Positions 1-7,190 are shown, numbered from the stretch's first letter. The stretch: 18,718 bases of DNA from Aquimarina sp. (GCA_002697475.1 NZVW01000013.1:1-18718); one strand, 5' to 3'. Made by a program: numbers and translations. Notes: a model not told the origin generated them from the sequence alone.

Positions 1-1
1 A

Positions 2-985
2 AAATCAAAATTTAAATTTAAGCAAGGACAACACTTAACCCTAAAAACTATACTAGATGGAGAAGATGTCAGAAGATCATATTCTCTATGTTCTAGCCCT
101 GTAGAAGGTAAGTGGCAGGTAGCGGTTAAAAAAATTCCTGGAGGATTGTTTTCAAGTTATGCCAATACTAGTCTTAAGGCAGGAGATACTCTGGAGGTGA
201 TGATACCTTCGGGAAGATTTTATGTTGAAGTTGATCCTTCTAAAGCAAAAAACTATATTGTTTTTGCAGCAGGAAGCGGGATAACACCTATTCTCTCCAT
301 TATAAAAACGCATTTGGCTCTGGAGCCAAACAGCTCATTTAAGCTATTTTACTTGAATAGAACGGCTAAATCCATTATATTTAAGGAGGAGATTGAAGCC
401 TTACGAAATAAATACTTTGGTCGATTTGAAATCTTTTATTTTTTGACAAAAGAGCAAAGAGATATTCCATTGCTCAATGGAAGATTTACTGCAGACAAAA
501 TTCAGGAGTTAACCTCAAAAGTCTTTAACGTTGATGAAGTTGACGAATGTTTTATTTGTGGTCCTCAGGAAATGATTTTTTTAATCAGAGATGAGTTAAC
601 CAAAGCAGGACTTTCAAAAGAGAAAATACATTACGAACTTTTCTTTTCAGGTACTTCAGAAGAAAACGCTGTAAAGGCAGCAGAAGCTGTTGAACATAAG
701 TTTGAAGGTACAGAGGTTACTATAATAGACGGTGGAAAAGAATTCCATTTTGCAATGGATGATGACTACGATAATATATTGGACGGGGCCTTAGCTGCTG
801 GTGCGGATCTTCCATTTGCCTGTAAAGGTGGGGTTTGTAGTACTTGTAAATGTAAGGTGGTAGAAGGCTCTGTGGAGATGAAGGTTAATTATGCTTTAGA
901 AGAGGATGAGGTTAGTAAGGGATTGGTGTTATCCTGTCAGGCTGTTCCCACCTCAGAAAAAGTGGTTGTAGATTTTGATGTATAA
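2..985 (+). CDS. paaE: PaaE, reductase subunit of phenylacetyl-CoA epoxidase (5' partial)
   Basis: The reading frame is open from base 2, so the N-terminus (about 30 residues by comparison with the usual length near 355) is outside the window; 327 residues are visible. PaaE passes electrons from NAD(P)H through FAD and a 2Fe-2S cluster to the PaaA diiron site. Seen in order: an FAD-binding RRSYSL motif near fragment residue 25, a nucleotide-binding AAGSGITP near residue 89, a CGPQEM motif near 186, and a C-terminal plant-type ferredoxin domain with cysteines at about 274, 279, 282 and 312 (CX4CX2CX29C). A TTG at 146 is in frame but internal, because the FAD motif lies upstream of it. It is followed 57 bases later by paaA. 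The order E-A-B-C-D differs from E. coli, where paaE is last. Assignment is secure from domain order and context. Confidence 0.95.
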   Translation, partial: KSKFKFKQGQHLTLKTILDGEDVRRSYSLCSSPVEGKWQVAVKKIPGGLFSSYANTSLKAGDTLEVMIPSGRFYVEVDPSKAKNYIVFAAGSGITPILSIIKTHLALEPNSSFKLFYLNRTAKSIIFKEEIEALRNKYFGRFEIFYFLTKEQRDIPLLNGRFTADKIQELTSKVFNVDEVDECFICGPQEMIFLIRDELTKAGLSKEKIHYELFFSGTSEENAVKAAEAVEHKFEGTEVTIIDGGKEFHFAMDDDYDNILDGALAAGADLPFACKGGVCSTCKCKVVEGSVEMKVNYALEEDEVSKGLVLSCQAVPTSEKVVVDFDV

Positions 986-998
986 AAAAGTTTATGTT

Positions 999-1020
999 AT
1001 TCCAGCGAAGTCTGGAATCT
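999..1020 (+). repeat. 22-base palindromic repeat (REP-like), solo copy before paaA
   Basis: The arms ATTCCAG (999-1005) and CTGGAAT (1012-1018) are perfect reverse complements, and a CT tail follows. It aligns without gaps to the copies at 11492, 12618 and, on the other strand, 11838 and 13034. The middle reads CGAAG, as in the other copies. It fills most of the paaE-paaA gap. A hairpin in the transcript is the likely structure; no T-run follows, so a terminator is unlikely. Confidence 0.75.
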
Positions 1021-1042
1021 AATTATAAGAAATGATAATGCT

Positions 1043-1999
1043 ATGAGTGAGAAAGAAGTTAAAAATTTAGAAGAAATCTTTGAACAAAAGATTGCCAGAG
1101 ATGAAAAGATAGAGCCTAAAGACTGGATGCCTGAGAAATACAGACAAACTCATATTCGTCAAATTTCTCAGCATGCACATTCAGAGATTGTAGGAATGTT
1201 ACCTGAAGGAAACTGGATAACCAGAGCACCTTCATTAAGAAGAAAGGTAGCCTTATTGGCAAAAGTTCAGGATGAAGCAGGTCATGGGCTGTATTTATAT
1301 AGTGCGTGCGAAACATTAGGAGTGTCCAGAGAGGAATTATATGACCAGTTACATTCCGGTAAGGCAAAATACTCAAGTATATTTAATTATCCAACCATAA
1401 CCTGGGCGGACATAGGAGCTATAGGATGGCTGGTTGATGGAGCCGCGATTATTAATCAGGTACCATTGTGTAGTACTTCTTATGGGCCTTATGCCAGAGC
1501 TATGATTCGTGTATGTAAAGAGGAAAGCTTTCACCAACGTCAGGGATTTGAAATTATGATGACATTGGCAAACGGGACTCCTGAGCAAAAAGAAATGGCT
1601 CAGGATGCTTTAAATAGATGGTGGTGGCCATCCTTAATGATGCTTGGGCCTACTGATGCAGAATCCATACATACAGAGCAATCCATGAAATGGAAGCTGA
1701 AAAGAAAAACCAATGATGAACTGCGTCAGCAGTTTATAGATCAAACAGTACCTCAGGCAGATTTAATAGGGTTAACAATTCCTGATCCTGACCTTAAGTG
1801 GAATGAAGAAAGAGGAAGTTACGATTTTGGTGAAATTGATTGGGATGAATTCTGGCAGGTGGTTAAAGGCCATGGTCCTTGTAATAGGGAACGTATGAAT
1901 GCCAGAGTTTCAGCTTGGGAAGAAGGCACCTGGGTGCGCGATGCAGCTATGGCATATGCTAAAAAGCAGGAAGATAAAAAATTGAAACAAGCAATCTAA
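1043..1999 (+). CDS. paaA: PaaA, catalytic (diiron) subunit of phenylacetyl-CoA epoxidase
   Basis: PaaA converts phenylacetyl-CoA to ring-1,2-epoxyphenylacetyl-CoA in the cytoplasmic PaaABCE multicomponent monooxygenase. The protein is 318 residues, close to E. coli PaaA (about 309). The expected six diiron ligands are all visible at a constant offset of +6 from the E. coli positions as I recall them: E48, E78 and H81 (in DEAGH), D132 (in LVDGAA), and E161 and H164 (in EESFH). The ATG start is chosen because MSEKEVKNLEE leads directly into the conserved DWMPEKYRQ segment. It lies 57 bases after paaE and 11 bases before paaB, consistent with one transcript. No truncation is seen. Confidence 0.97.
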   Translation: MSEKEVKNLEEIFEQKIARDEKIEPKDWMPEKYRQTHIRQISQHAHSEIVGMLPEGNWITRAPSLRRKVALLAKVQDEAGHGLYLYSACETLGVSREELYDQLHSGKAKYSSIFNYPTITWADIGAIGWLVDGAAIINQVPLCSTSYGPYARAMIRVCKEESFHQRQGFEIMMTLANGTPEQKEMAQDALNRWWWPSLMMLGPTDAESIHTEQSMKWKLKRKTNDELRQQFIDQTVPQADLIGLTIPDPDLKWNEERGSYDFGEIDWDEFWQVVKGHGPCNRERMNARVSAWEEGTWVRDAAMAYAKKQEDKKLKQAI

Positions 2000-2010
2000 T
2001 ATAGTAACAG

Positions 2011-2295
2011 ATGAAGAATAACTGGCCACTTTGGGAAGTTTTTGTAAGAAGCAAGAATGGTTTGGAGCACAGACATTTTGGGAGTTTACACGCTGCAGAT
2101 GCAGAAATGGCTTTAGAAAATGCTAGAGATGTATACACCCGCAGAAATGAAGGAGTAAGCATCTGGGTTGTAGAATCAAAACATATTACAGCTTCTAATC
2201 CTGATGATAATGGTGAATTTTTTGAACCGGCACAGGATAAAGTGTATAGACATCCTACTTTCTATGATTTACCGGACGAGGTAAAACATATGTAG
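2011..2295 (+). CDS. paaB: PaaB, small subunit of phenylacetyl-CoA epoxidase
   Basis: The protein has 94 residues, against about 95 in E. coli. PaaB bridges PaaAC dimers and is required for activity of the epoxidase in vivo. The family hallmarks are visible: WPLWEVFVRSKNGLEHRHFG at residues 4-23, then HAADAEMALENARDVYTRR and a SIWVVES strand, ending with the usual KVYRHPTFYDLPDEV tail. It starts 11 bases after paaA. In many paa operons paaC follows at once; here a four-helix-bundle gene with flanking inverted repeats separates them by 457 bases. Confidence 0.96.
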   Translation: MKNNWPLWEVFVRSKNGLEHRHFGSLHAADAEMALENARDVYTRRNEGVSIWVVESKHITASNPDDNGEFFEPAQDKVYRHPTFYDLPDEVKHM

Positions 2296-2299
2296 ATCT

Positions 2300-2328
2300 A
2301 AATCGAAATTGAACTTGAAAGCGAAATC
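2300..2328 (+). repeat. Left arm of the inverted repeat bracketing the first four-helix-bundle gene
   Basis: This 29-base arm is built of hexamer-like units of the GAAATC/GAAATT/GAACTT type. Its first 14 bases, AAATCGAAATTGAA, match with one mismatch the reverse complement of the downstream arm (2717-2739). After a 6-base indel, GCGAAATC in this arm lines up with CCGAAATC in the partner. The two arms could base-pair around the gene at 2337-2678. Confidence 0.65.
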
Positions 2329-2336
2329 TGAATAAT

Positions 2337-2678
2337 ATGAAGTTCGATTTAAGTGAAAGACTAGAAGATTTTGCAGCTCATATTATATTGATCTTTGATA
2401 AAAAACCAAATTCTTTCGCAGGGGAGTATTTGGCTAAACAATTGATAAGATCTGCTTGTTCTTCAGCTTTAAATTATGGAGAAGCTTTAGGAGCAGGTAC
2501 TGATAGGGATAAGATTAATAAACTTAAGATTTGCTTGAAAGAACTTAGAGAATGTTTAAGGAATTTAAATATTCAAACTAAGGAGAAGATTATATCAGAA
2601 AATGACGTCAAAGATTTAAGATATGAAAATGATCAATTGATAAGAATAATTGTTACAAGAATAAAAAATATAGGTTAA
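2337..2678 (+). CDS. Four-helix-bundle protein of the 23S rRNA intervening-sequence (S23/IVP) family
   Basis: A 113-residue protein of the TIGR02436 type, the family first known from ORFs inside 23S rRNA intervening sequences. Motifs seen: FDLSERLEDFA (residues 3-13), AKQLIRSACSSALNYGEA (33-50), KLKICLKELRECLRNL (62-77) and ENDQLIRI (97-104). The predicted fold is four amphipathic helices, possibly RNA-binding; biochemical function is unknown. It has no known role in phenylacetate degradation. It separates paaB from paaC, which normally adjoin, and is bracketed by an imperfect inverted repeat (2300-2328 and 2717-2739), so it looks like an insertion. A related gene lies at 7191-7565 in the same operon. 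Family assignment is strong; function is inference. Confidence 0.9.
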   Translation: MKFDLSERLEDFAAHIILIFDKKPNSFAGEYLAKQLIRSACSSALNYGEALGAGTDRDKINKLKICLKELRECLRNLNIQTKEKIISENDVKDLRYENDQLIRIIVTRIKNIG

Positions 2679-2716
2679 AATTTGAATTCAAGAAGAAAAG
2701 TTAAAATTAAAATTTC

Positions 2717-2739
2717 GATTTCGGCTTCAACTTCGATTT
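2717..2739 (+). repeat. Right arm of the inverted repeat bracketing the first four-helix-bundle gene
   Basis: The reverse complement starts AAATCGAAGTTGAA and ends GCCGAAATC, matching the left arm at 2300-2328 apart from one substitution, one 6-base indel and small end differences. Further GATTTC and AACTTC units run to about 2746, a few bases before the paaC ATG, so the arm could affect paaC translation. Confidence 0.65.
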
Positions 2740-2752
2740 CAACTTCAAAAGG

Positions 2753-3508
2753 ATGAAAAACGATAATTTAATACAATATATATTTAGTATAGCAGATAAC
2801 GCTTTAATACTTGGGCAAAGGCTTTCAGAGTTATGTGGTCACGGACCAAGTTTAGAGACTGATATCGCTATGACTAATATGGCTTTGGACTTGTTAGGGC
2901 AAACCAGAAGTTATTTTCAATACGCTGCTAAACTTACCGGAGAAGATAAGACAGAAGACGATCTTGCCTATTTGCGTACAGAAAGGCAATATAGAAATGT
3001 GTTATTGGTAGAACAGCCTAATGTACATTTTGGATACATTATAACAAGACAGTTTCTATTTGATGCTTTTCATTTGCTTCTTTTGCAAAAACTCCAAAAT
3101 AGCACCGATGAAACGTTAAGTGCTATTGCTAAAAAAAGTATAAAGGAGGTTAGTTATCATTTCAGATTTTCGTCAGACTGGATGAAAAGATTAGGAGATG
3201 GAACCGAAGAAAGTCATGCTAAAGTTCAGGAGGCGGTTAATAATCTCTGGACATACACTGACGAGCTTTTCCATAATCTGGATAGCGATAATGAAATCAT
3301 TACACAGGGTGTTGGGGTTGATTTATCTGAATTGAAAGATTCGTATTATGAAAAAGTGAAAGAGGTACTTACTGATGCTACCTTAGTGATCCCTGAAACC
3401 AAATATTTTCAAAAGGGTGGTAAAAAGGGAATTCATACTGAGCATATGGGTTACCTGTTAGCAGATTTACAATACATGCAACGAACCTACCCTAATATGA
3501 AATGGTAA
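2753..3508 (+). CDS. paaC: PaaC, structural subunit of phenylacetyl-CoA epoxidase
   Basis: The protein is 251 residues, against about 248 in E. coli. PaaC is the non-catalytic ferritin-like partner that forms the stable PaaAC heterodimer and helps hold the CoA substrate. Family segments: LGQRLSELCGHGPSLETDIA (residues 20-39), MALDLLGQTRSYFQYAAKL, LVEQPNVHFGYIITRQFLFD, and the C-terminal GGKKGIHTEHMGYLLADLQY region typical of PaaC. The ATG at 2753 is preceded by AAAAGG and sits just after the right arm of the four-helix element. The gap to paaD is 34 bases and holds a decayed palindrome. Separation from paaB by an inserted gene is the only oddity. Confidence 0.96.
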   Translation: MKNDNLIQYIFSIADNALILGQRLSELCGHGPSLETDIAMTNMALDLLGQTRSYFQYAAKLTGEDKTEDDLAYLRTERQYRNVLLVEQPNVHFGYIITRQFLFDAFHLLLLQKLQNSTDETLSAIAKKSIKEVSYHFRFSSDWMKRLGDGTEESHAKVQEAVNNLWTYTDELFHNLDSDNEIITQGVGVDLSELKDSYYEKVKEVLTDATLVIPETKYFQKGGKKGIHTEHMGYLLADLQYMQRTYPNMKW

Positions 3509-3509
3509 A

Positions 3510-3531
3510 ATTCCTGTGTAGACCAGAATCT
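3510..3531 (+). repeat. Degenerate 22-base palindromic repeat between paaC and paaD
   Basis: It starts ATTCCTG and ends CAGAATCT and aligns gap-free to the palindromes at 12618 and 13034. Two stem positions are mispaired (C5 with A16 and T6 with C15). The inner pair is changed on both sides (T8 with A13 instead of C with G). It fills most of the paaC-paaD gap and looks like an older, decaying copy. Confidence 0.6.
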
Positions 3532-3542
3532 CAACTTTAACA

Positions 3543-4046
3543 ATGACTATAAAACTAAAGCAACATATTGACCCATCATTAACTCCAGTTCTGGAAGAAG
3601 TATACGATCCGGAAATTCCGGTACTTTCGTTAATGGATATGGGTGTGGTACGTTATGCTCAGATTATTGGTGATAAAGTACATATTAAAATTACCCCTAC
3701 GTATAGCGGTTGTCCAGCGATGGATGTCATGGCAGAGGATATTGTAAAAGCTTTTGCGGAAAAAAATATGGATGCTGAGGTAGAATTAGTATTATCTCCT
3801 GCCTGGACTACAGATTGGATTACAGAAAGAGGTAAAAAGGCTCTGGAAAAGTATGGTATAGCTGCACCATTAGAAGAAAAACTGGATAAAGCTGCACTCC
3901 TGGGGAATGAAAAAATAGTCAGGTGTACCCATTGTGGTTCTACAAATACAAAAATGATTAGTCAATTTGGTTCTACTGCTTGTAAAGCACTATTTCAATG
4001 TGATGATTGTCAGGAACCTTTTGACTATTTTAAATGTTTAAAATAA
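3543..4046 (+). CDS. paaD: PaaD, MIP18/DUF59-type metal-centre assembly factor of the phenylacetyl-CoA epoxidase
   Basis: At 167 residues the length matches the family. Residues 12-90 form the DUF59 (MIP18-like) domain with EEVYDPEIPVLSLMDMGVVR and the conserved GCPAMDVM containing C57. Residues 125-165 form a zinc-ribbon-like tail with cysteines at 128, 131, 147, 153, 156 and 165, including CTHC and CDDC pairs. PaaD is needed for epoxidase function in vivo and is thought to mature the Fe-S or iron centre of the complex; the exact step is not settled. It lies 34 bases after paaC and 13 bases before paaG. Confidence 0.95.
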   Translation: MTIKLKQHIDPSLTPVLEEVYDPEIPVLSLMDMGVVRYAQIIGDKVHIKITPTYSGCPAMDVMAEDIVKAFAEKNMDAEVELVLSPAWTTDWITERGKKALEKYGIAAPLEEKLDKAALLGNEKIVRCTHCGSTNTKMISQFGSTACKALFQCDDCQEPFDYFKCLK

Positions 4047-4059
4047 TTAATTATATATA

Positions 4060-4839
4060 ATGGCTTCCATAGAAGTACTAATAGAAAATAACATAGCGAA
4101 CATAACACTGAACCGACCCGAAAGCTTCAATAGTTTTAACAGGGAGATGGCTCTTCTTTTACAAGAGGAGCTGGATAATTGTAATAGCAATGATGAGGTC
4201 AGGGCAATTGTAATAACCGGAAGTGGTAAAGCTTTCTGTGCGGGTCAGGATTTAAGAGAGGTTACTTCTCCAGAGTTAAACCCGGGGTTTAGAAAAATTC
4301 TTGAAGAGCATTACAACCCTATTGTTGAAAGGTTACGATCTATAGAAAAGCCAATCATTGCAGCTGTTAATGGTGTTGCTGCAGGAGCAGGAGCTAATAT
4401 TGCCTTAGCTTGCGATATTGTCTTAGCATCTGATCAAGCCAGTTTCATTCAGGCTTTTAGTAAAATAGGACTAATCCCTGATAGTGCTGGTACATTTTTC
4501 TTACCAAGATTGATTGGTTTTCAAAAAGCTTCTGCATTAATGATGCTTGGAGATAAAGTAAGCGCTGAAGAAGCTGAGTCCTTAGGCATGATATATAAGG
4601 TTTTTAGTGCAGATACTTTTGAAGAAGAGGTCAGCAAATTAGCTGCTACTGTATCTAAAATGCCTACTAAAGCTTTAGGATTAACTAAAAGACTGTTAAA
4701 CGAATCTTTGACAAATAACCTAAAACAGCAGTTGAGTTTAGAATCTGATCTACAGATTGAGTCTGCGGAGAGTGAAGATTACGCTGAAGGAGTAAATGCT
4801 TTTATTGAAAAAAGAAAACCGGAGTTTAAAGGGAAGTAA
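4060..4839 (+). CDS. paaG: PaaG, 1,2-epoxyphenylacetyl-CoA isomerase (crotonase family)
   Basis: A 259-residue crotonase (E. coli PaaG about 262) that isomerises the ring epoxide to oxepin-CoA. FCAGQDLREV (residues 59-68) and GVAAGAGANIALACD (105-119) give the CoA site and oxyanion hole. The two Glu of enoyl-CoA hydratases are absent: N113 and F133 occupy those positions. Instead D141 in IPDSAGTFFLPRLIG corresponds to the catalytic Asp of PaaG. This separates it from the second crotonase at 11865. The ATG at 4060 gives the standard N-terminus IEVLIENNIANITLNRPE. It starts 13 bases after paaD and is followed by a 96-base gap with a hairpin. An enoyl-CoA hydratase is the alternative, disfavoured by the active site. 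Confidence 0.9.
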   Translation: MASIEVLIENNIANITLNRPESFNSFNREMALLLQEELDNCNSNDEVRAIVITGSGKAFCAGQDLREVTSPELNPGFRKILEEHYNPIVERLRSIEKPIIAAVNGVAAGAGANIALACDIVLASDQASFIQAFSKIGLIPDSAGTFFLPRLIGFQKASALMMLGDKVSAEEAESLGMIYKVFSADTFEEEVSKLAATVSKMPTKALGLTKRLLNESLTNNLKQQLSLESDLQIESAESEDYAEGVNAFIEKRKPEFKGK

Positions 4840-4860
4840 ATTAAAAATACAAAACAGATA

Positions 4861-4926
4861 AATGTAAAATATTAAATGTAAAAGTAAAGGCTATTAAGGC
4901 CAACTTTTACATTTTACATTTTAACT
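4861..4926 (+). repeat. Long inverted repeat with no gene between paaG and paaH
   Basis: A perfect 12-base pair of arms, AAATGTAAAAGT at 4874-4885 and its reverse complement at 4903-4914, encloses a 17-base loop in which GGC (4889-4891) and GCC (4899-4901) can also pair. Outside this, AATGTAAAAT (4861 on) and ACATTTTA (4916 on) continue the symmetry with small bulges, so the stem may span about 65 bases. There is no T-run. The AT-rich, short-unit style resembles the arms flanking the two four-helix-bundle genes, so it may be an empty form of that element. Confidence 0.65.
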
Positions 4927-4935
4927 TTACAATTT

Positions 4936-6153
4936 ATGATTAATAAAGTAGGAGTTATTGGTTCTGGTACAATGGGTAGCGGTATTGCGCAGGTTGCTGC
5001 TACGGCCGGTAATACAGTTAAAGTTTTCGACACCCAAAAGGGAGCTCTGGAAAAAAGTGAAAAAGCTTTAGAAAAAATATTAACCAGACTTGTAGAAAAA
5101 GGAAGGATATCTGAAACAGAAAAAGAAGACATTCAGAATAGAATCCAATATGTTAATACATTAAAAGACCTTGAAGACACCGATCTGGTAATTGAAGCGA
5201 TTATAGAAGATTTGTCAATTAAGAAAAAGGTTTTTTCAGAGTTGGAAAGCCACGTTTCAGATGATACTATTATTGCCTCTAATACTTCTTCTTTATCCAT
5301 AGCTTCGATAGCTTCAGCATTAAAAAGGCCAGAACGATGTATAGGAATTCACTTCTTTAATCCGGCTCCGCTTATGAAATTGGTAGAAGTGATACCCGCG
5401 GTACAAACATCTGATGTGGTTACTCAGAGAACTGTCGCTACAATCAAAAACTGGAAAAAAGTAGTGGCCCTAGCTAAAGATACGCCGGGCTTTATAGTCA
5501 ATAGAGTGGCCAGACCATTTTATGGAGAGTCACTTCGTATTTATGAAGAAGGAATAGCGGATATCAAAACTATCGATGAAAGTCTGAAAACTCTAGGAGG
5601 TTTCAGAATGGGACCTTTTGAACTTATGGATTTCATAGGTAATGATATTAATTATACGGTAACAGAAACTGTTTTTGAGGCGTTTTATTTTGATCCAAGA
5701 TATAAGCCTTCTTTCACGCAGAAAAGACTTTCAGAGGCAGGGTATTTAGGTAGAAAAACGGGTAAAGGATACTATAACTATGATGAAAGTGGAGCTAAGA
5801 CTTCGCTAAATATAGCGTCTGGACAAACCTATGGATATGCAGAGAAGAAAGATAATCTAAGTCAATATATAGTAGACAGAGTACTGGCTATGTTAATCAA
5901 TGAAGCTGCGGATGCACTGTTCTGGAACATTGCTTCGGCTGAAGATATTGATAATGCTATGACCAAAGGGGTAAATTATCCAAAGGGTCTCTTAGCCTGG
6001 GCAGATGAGAAGGGAATAGATTGGTGCGTAAATGCACTTGATAGCTTATATGAGGAGTATAAAGAAGATCGGTATAGATGTAGCCCTCTACTCAGAAAAA
6101 TGCTAAAGAATGACAAAGTGTTTTTTACACCCGATACTGTAACTAATAACTAA
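4936..6153 (+). CDS. paaH: PaaH, 3-hydroxyadipyl-CoA dehydrogenase
   Basis: NAD-dependent oxidation of 3-hydroxyadipyl-CoA to 3-oxoadipyl-CoA. Residues 5-31 form the Rossmann start (GVIGSGTMGSGIAQ, G9-x-G11-xx-G14). The 3-hydroxyacyl-CoA dehydrogenase catalytic set is complete at family spacing: S118, H139 (HFFNPAPLMKLVEV), E151 and N189 (GFIVNRVARPF). A first C-terminal helical domain covers about 185-285 and a second about 310-395 (VLAMLINEAADALFWNIASA). At 405 residues it is shorter than E. coli PaaH (about 475), but both C-terminal units are present, so the loss is in linkers. It ends five bases before paaI. A general 3-hydroxybutyryl-CoA dehydrogenase is possible from sequence alone; the operon favours PaaH. 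Confidence 0.93.
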   Translation: MINKVGVIGSGTMGSGIAQVAATAGNTVKVFDTQKGALEKSEKALEKILTRLVEKGRISETEKEDIQNRIQYVNTLKDLEDTDLVIEAIIEDLSIKKKVFSELESHVSDDTIIASNTSSLSIASIASALKRPERCIGIHFFNPAPLMKLVEVIPAVQTSDVVTQRTVATIKNWKKVVALAKDTPGFIVNRVARPFYGESLRIYEEGIADIKTIDESLKTLGGFRMGPFELMDFIGNDINYTVTETVFEAFYFDPRYKPSFTQKRLSEAGYLGRKTGKGYYNYDESGAKTSLNIASGQTYGYAEKKDNLSQYIVDRVLAMLINEAADALFWNIASAEDIDNAMTKGVNYPKGLLAWADEKGIDWCVNALDSLYEEYKEDRYRCSPLLRKMLKNDKVFFTPDTVTNN

Positions 6154-6158
6154 GCGGA

Positions 6159-6566
6159 ATGATAAACCCTGGAGATATTCCTTACAAAATGCTATCCAAA
6201 GATCCTTTTAGTACCTGGTTAGGTATTGAGGTATTGAGTGTTGAACTTGGAAGGTGTAAAGTAGGCATGACAATCCGTAAAGAAATGCTGAATAGTATGG
6301 GCAAGGCACACGGCGGAATTTCGTACAGCCTGGCAGACACAGCTTTTGGTTTTTCTGCTAATACTCACGGAAAATACGCTGTTTCAATAGAAACCTCAAT
6401 CAATCATATTGAGGCATTAGAGGAAGGGGATTATATAACTGCAGAAGCTGTTACTGATATCAGTAAAACTAAAGTGGGATTTAATATTATAGAAGTAAAG
6501 CGAGGAGATCAAATTGTAGCTCTTTTTAAAGGCGTGGTGTACAGGACATCAAAAGATTGGGAGTAA
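6159..6566 (+). CDS. paaI: PaaI, hotdog-fold acyl-CoA thioesterase
   Basis: A 135-residue single hotdog domain (E. coli PaaI about 140). The active-site helix GKAHGGISYSLADTAFGF shows H51, G52, G53 and D60, the last matching the catalytic Asp61 of E. coli PaaI. PaaI hydrolyses ring-hydroxylated or stalled phenylacetyl-CoA derivatives and so frees CoA when the epoxide pathway jams. It starts five bases after paaH, indicating translational coupling or at least one message. The ATG at 6159 gives MINPGDIPYKMLSKDPFSTWLGIE, a normal length N-terminus. Confidence 0.93.
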   Translation: MINPGDIPYKMLSKDPFSTWLGIEVLSVELGRCKVGMTIRKEMLNSMGKAHGGISYSLADTAFGFSANTHGKYAVSIETSINHIEALEEGDYITAEAVTDISKTKVGFNIIEVKRGDQIVALFKGVVYRTSKDWE

Positions 6567-6586
6567 AATAAATAACACACAAAATC

Positions 6587-7138
6587 ATGAGAATTTTAGT
6601 AACGATTTTAATTTTAACAGCTTTTTCCTGTAAGGAGAATAAAGAATCGGAAATAGAGGTTTTAGATGGCACTGAAAAAATAGTAAGTACTCCTGAAGAG
6701 AATGAAACTCAAACGGATGCGGCCAAGGTATTAGAAGATGTATTCAGCGATAAAATTAGTATGGAAGTTGATGAAACTGTTTTCGTTATTGACAATGGAA
6801 CTAATAGAGCAAATGAGGATATGTCAGCAGGAATAATGAAGATGCTTGCTCCACAACCTTACCCGGTATTTAAAGAAAGAATGATGCAACAACCAGAAAA
6901 TCGTAATGGTGTTAAGTCCCTGAGCCTTGAAGAAATTAATTTAGAAGGTAAAAAAGTATTATATCAACGGTCCACGACTGTTGATGATGCAGGAGATGAA
7001 ATGATGATGGTTATGCACGCTTTTTCTGCTGGAGAACAGAACACAATTATGATTTCTTCCTATTACCCTAAAGCTGAAGAAAACAAATATTTACCATTAA
7101 TTGAAAAATCAGTTCTTTCAGCGAGATTAAGAGAGTAG
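6587..7138 (+). CDS. Putative lipoprotein of unknown function inside the paa operon
   Basis: I do not recognise this 183-residue protein. Residues 1-15 (MRILVTILILTAFSC) look like a lipoprotein signal peptide: one basic residue, a hydrophobic core and a Cys at 15 preceded by AFS, acceptable for a Bacteroidetes lipobox. The mature part begins KENKESEIEV, acidic and linker-like, followed from about residue 45 by a globular region with ANEDMSAGIMKMLAP and a methionine-rich DEMMMVMHAF strand. It lies 20 bases after paaI and before the second four-helix gene, so it is co-transcribed with cytoplasmic enzymes despite a predicted membrane-anchored location. A passenger gene or an envelope role linked to substrate stress are both possible; nothing in the sequence decides it. 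Confidence 0.75.
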   Translation: MRILVTILILTAFSCKENKESEIEVLDGTEKIVSTPEENETQTDAAKVLEDVFSDKISMEVDETVFVIDNGTNRANEDMSAGIMKMLAPQPYPVFKERMMQQPENRNGVKSLSLEEINLEGKKVLYQRSTTVDDAGDEMMMVMHAFSAGEQNTIMISSYYPKAEENKYLPLIEKSVLSARLRE

Positions 7139-7149
7139 CGGTTAAAATC

Positions 7150-7184
7150 AAGAATATCGAATAATGAATAATTAAGATTGAAGT
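7150..7184 (+). repeat. Left arm of the imperfect inverted repeat bracketing the second four-helix-bundle gene
   Basis: The arm contains ATCGAATAATGAATAA and ends GATTGAAGT. The reverse complement of 7581-7623 contains ATTGAATACTAGAATA and ends AATATTGAAGT, so the two pair with several mismatches and small gaps. Its base sequence is unrelated to the arms at 2300 and 2717. Confidence 0.55.
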
Positions 7185-7190
7185 TTTAAT

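Noticed and set aside
146..148. TTG as the start of a shorter paaE
   Set aside because: The frame is open to base 2 and the FAD-binding RRSYSL motif lies upstream of 146, so the TTG is internal and the gene is cut by the window edge.
1116..1588. Two minus-strand open frames of 86 and 71 codons
   Set aside because: Both are antisense shadows inside paaA, with no family resemblance and no separate gene signals.
4936..6153. paaH as a truncated gene because it is about 70 residues shorter than E. coli PaaH
   Set aside because: All four catalytic residues and both C-terminal helical units are present and the frame ends normally beside paaI.
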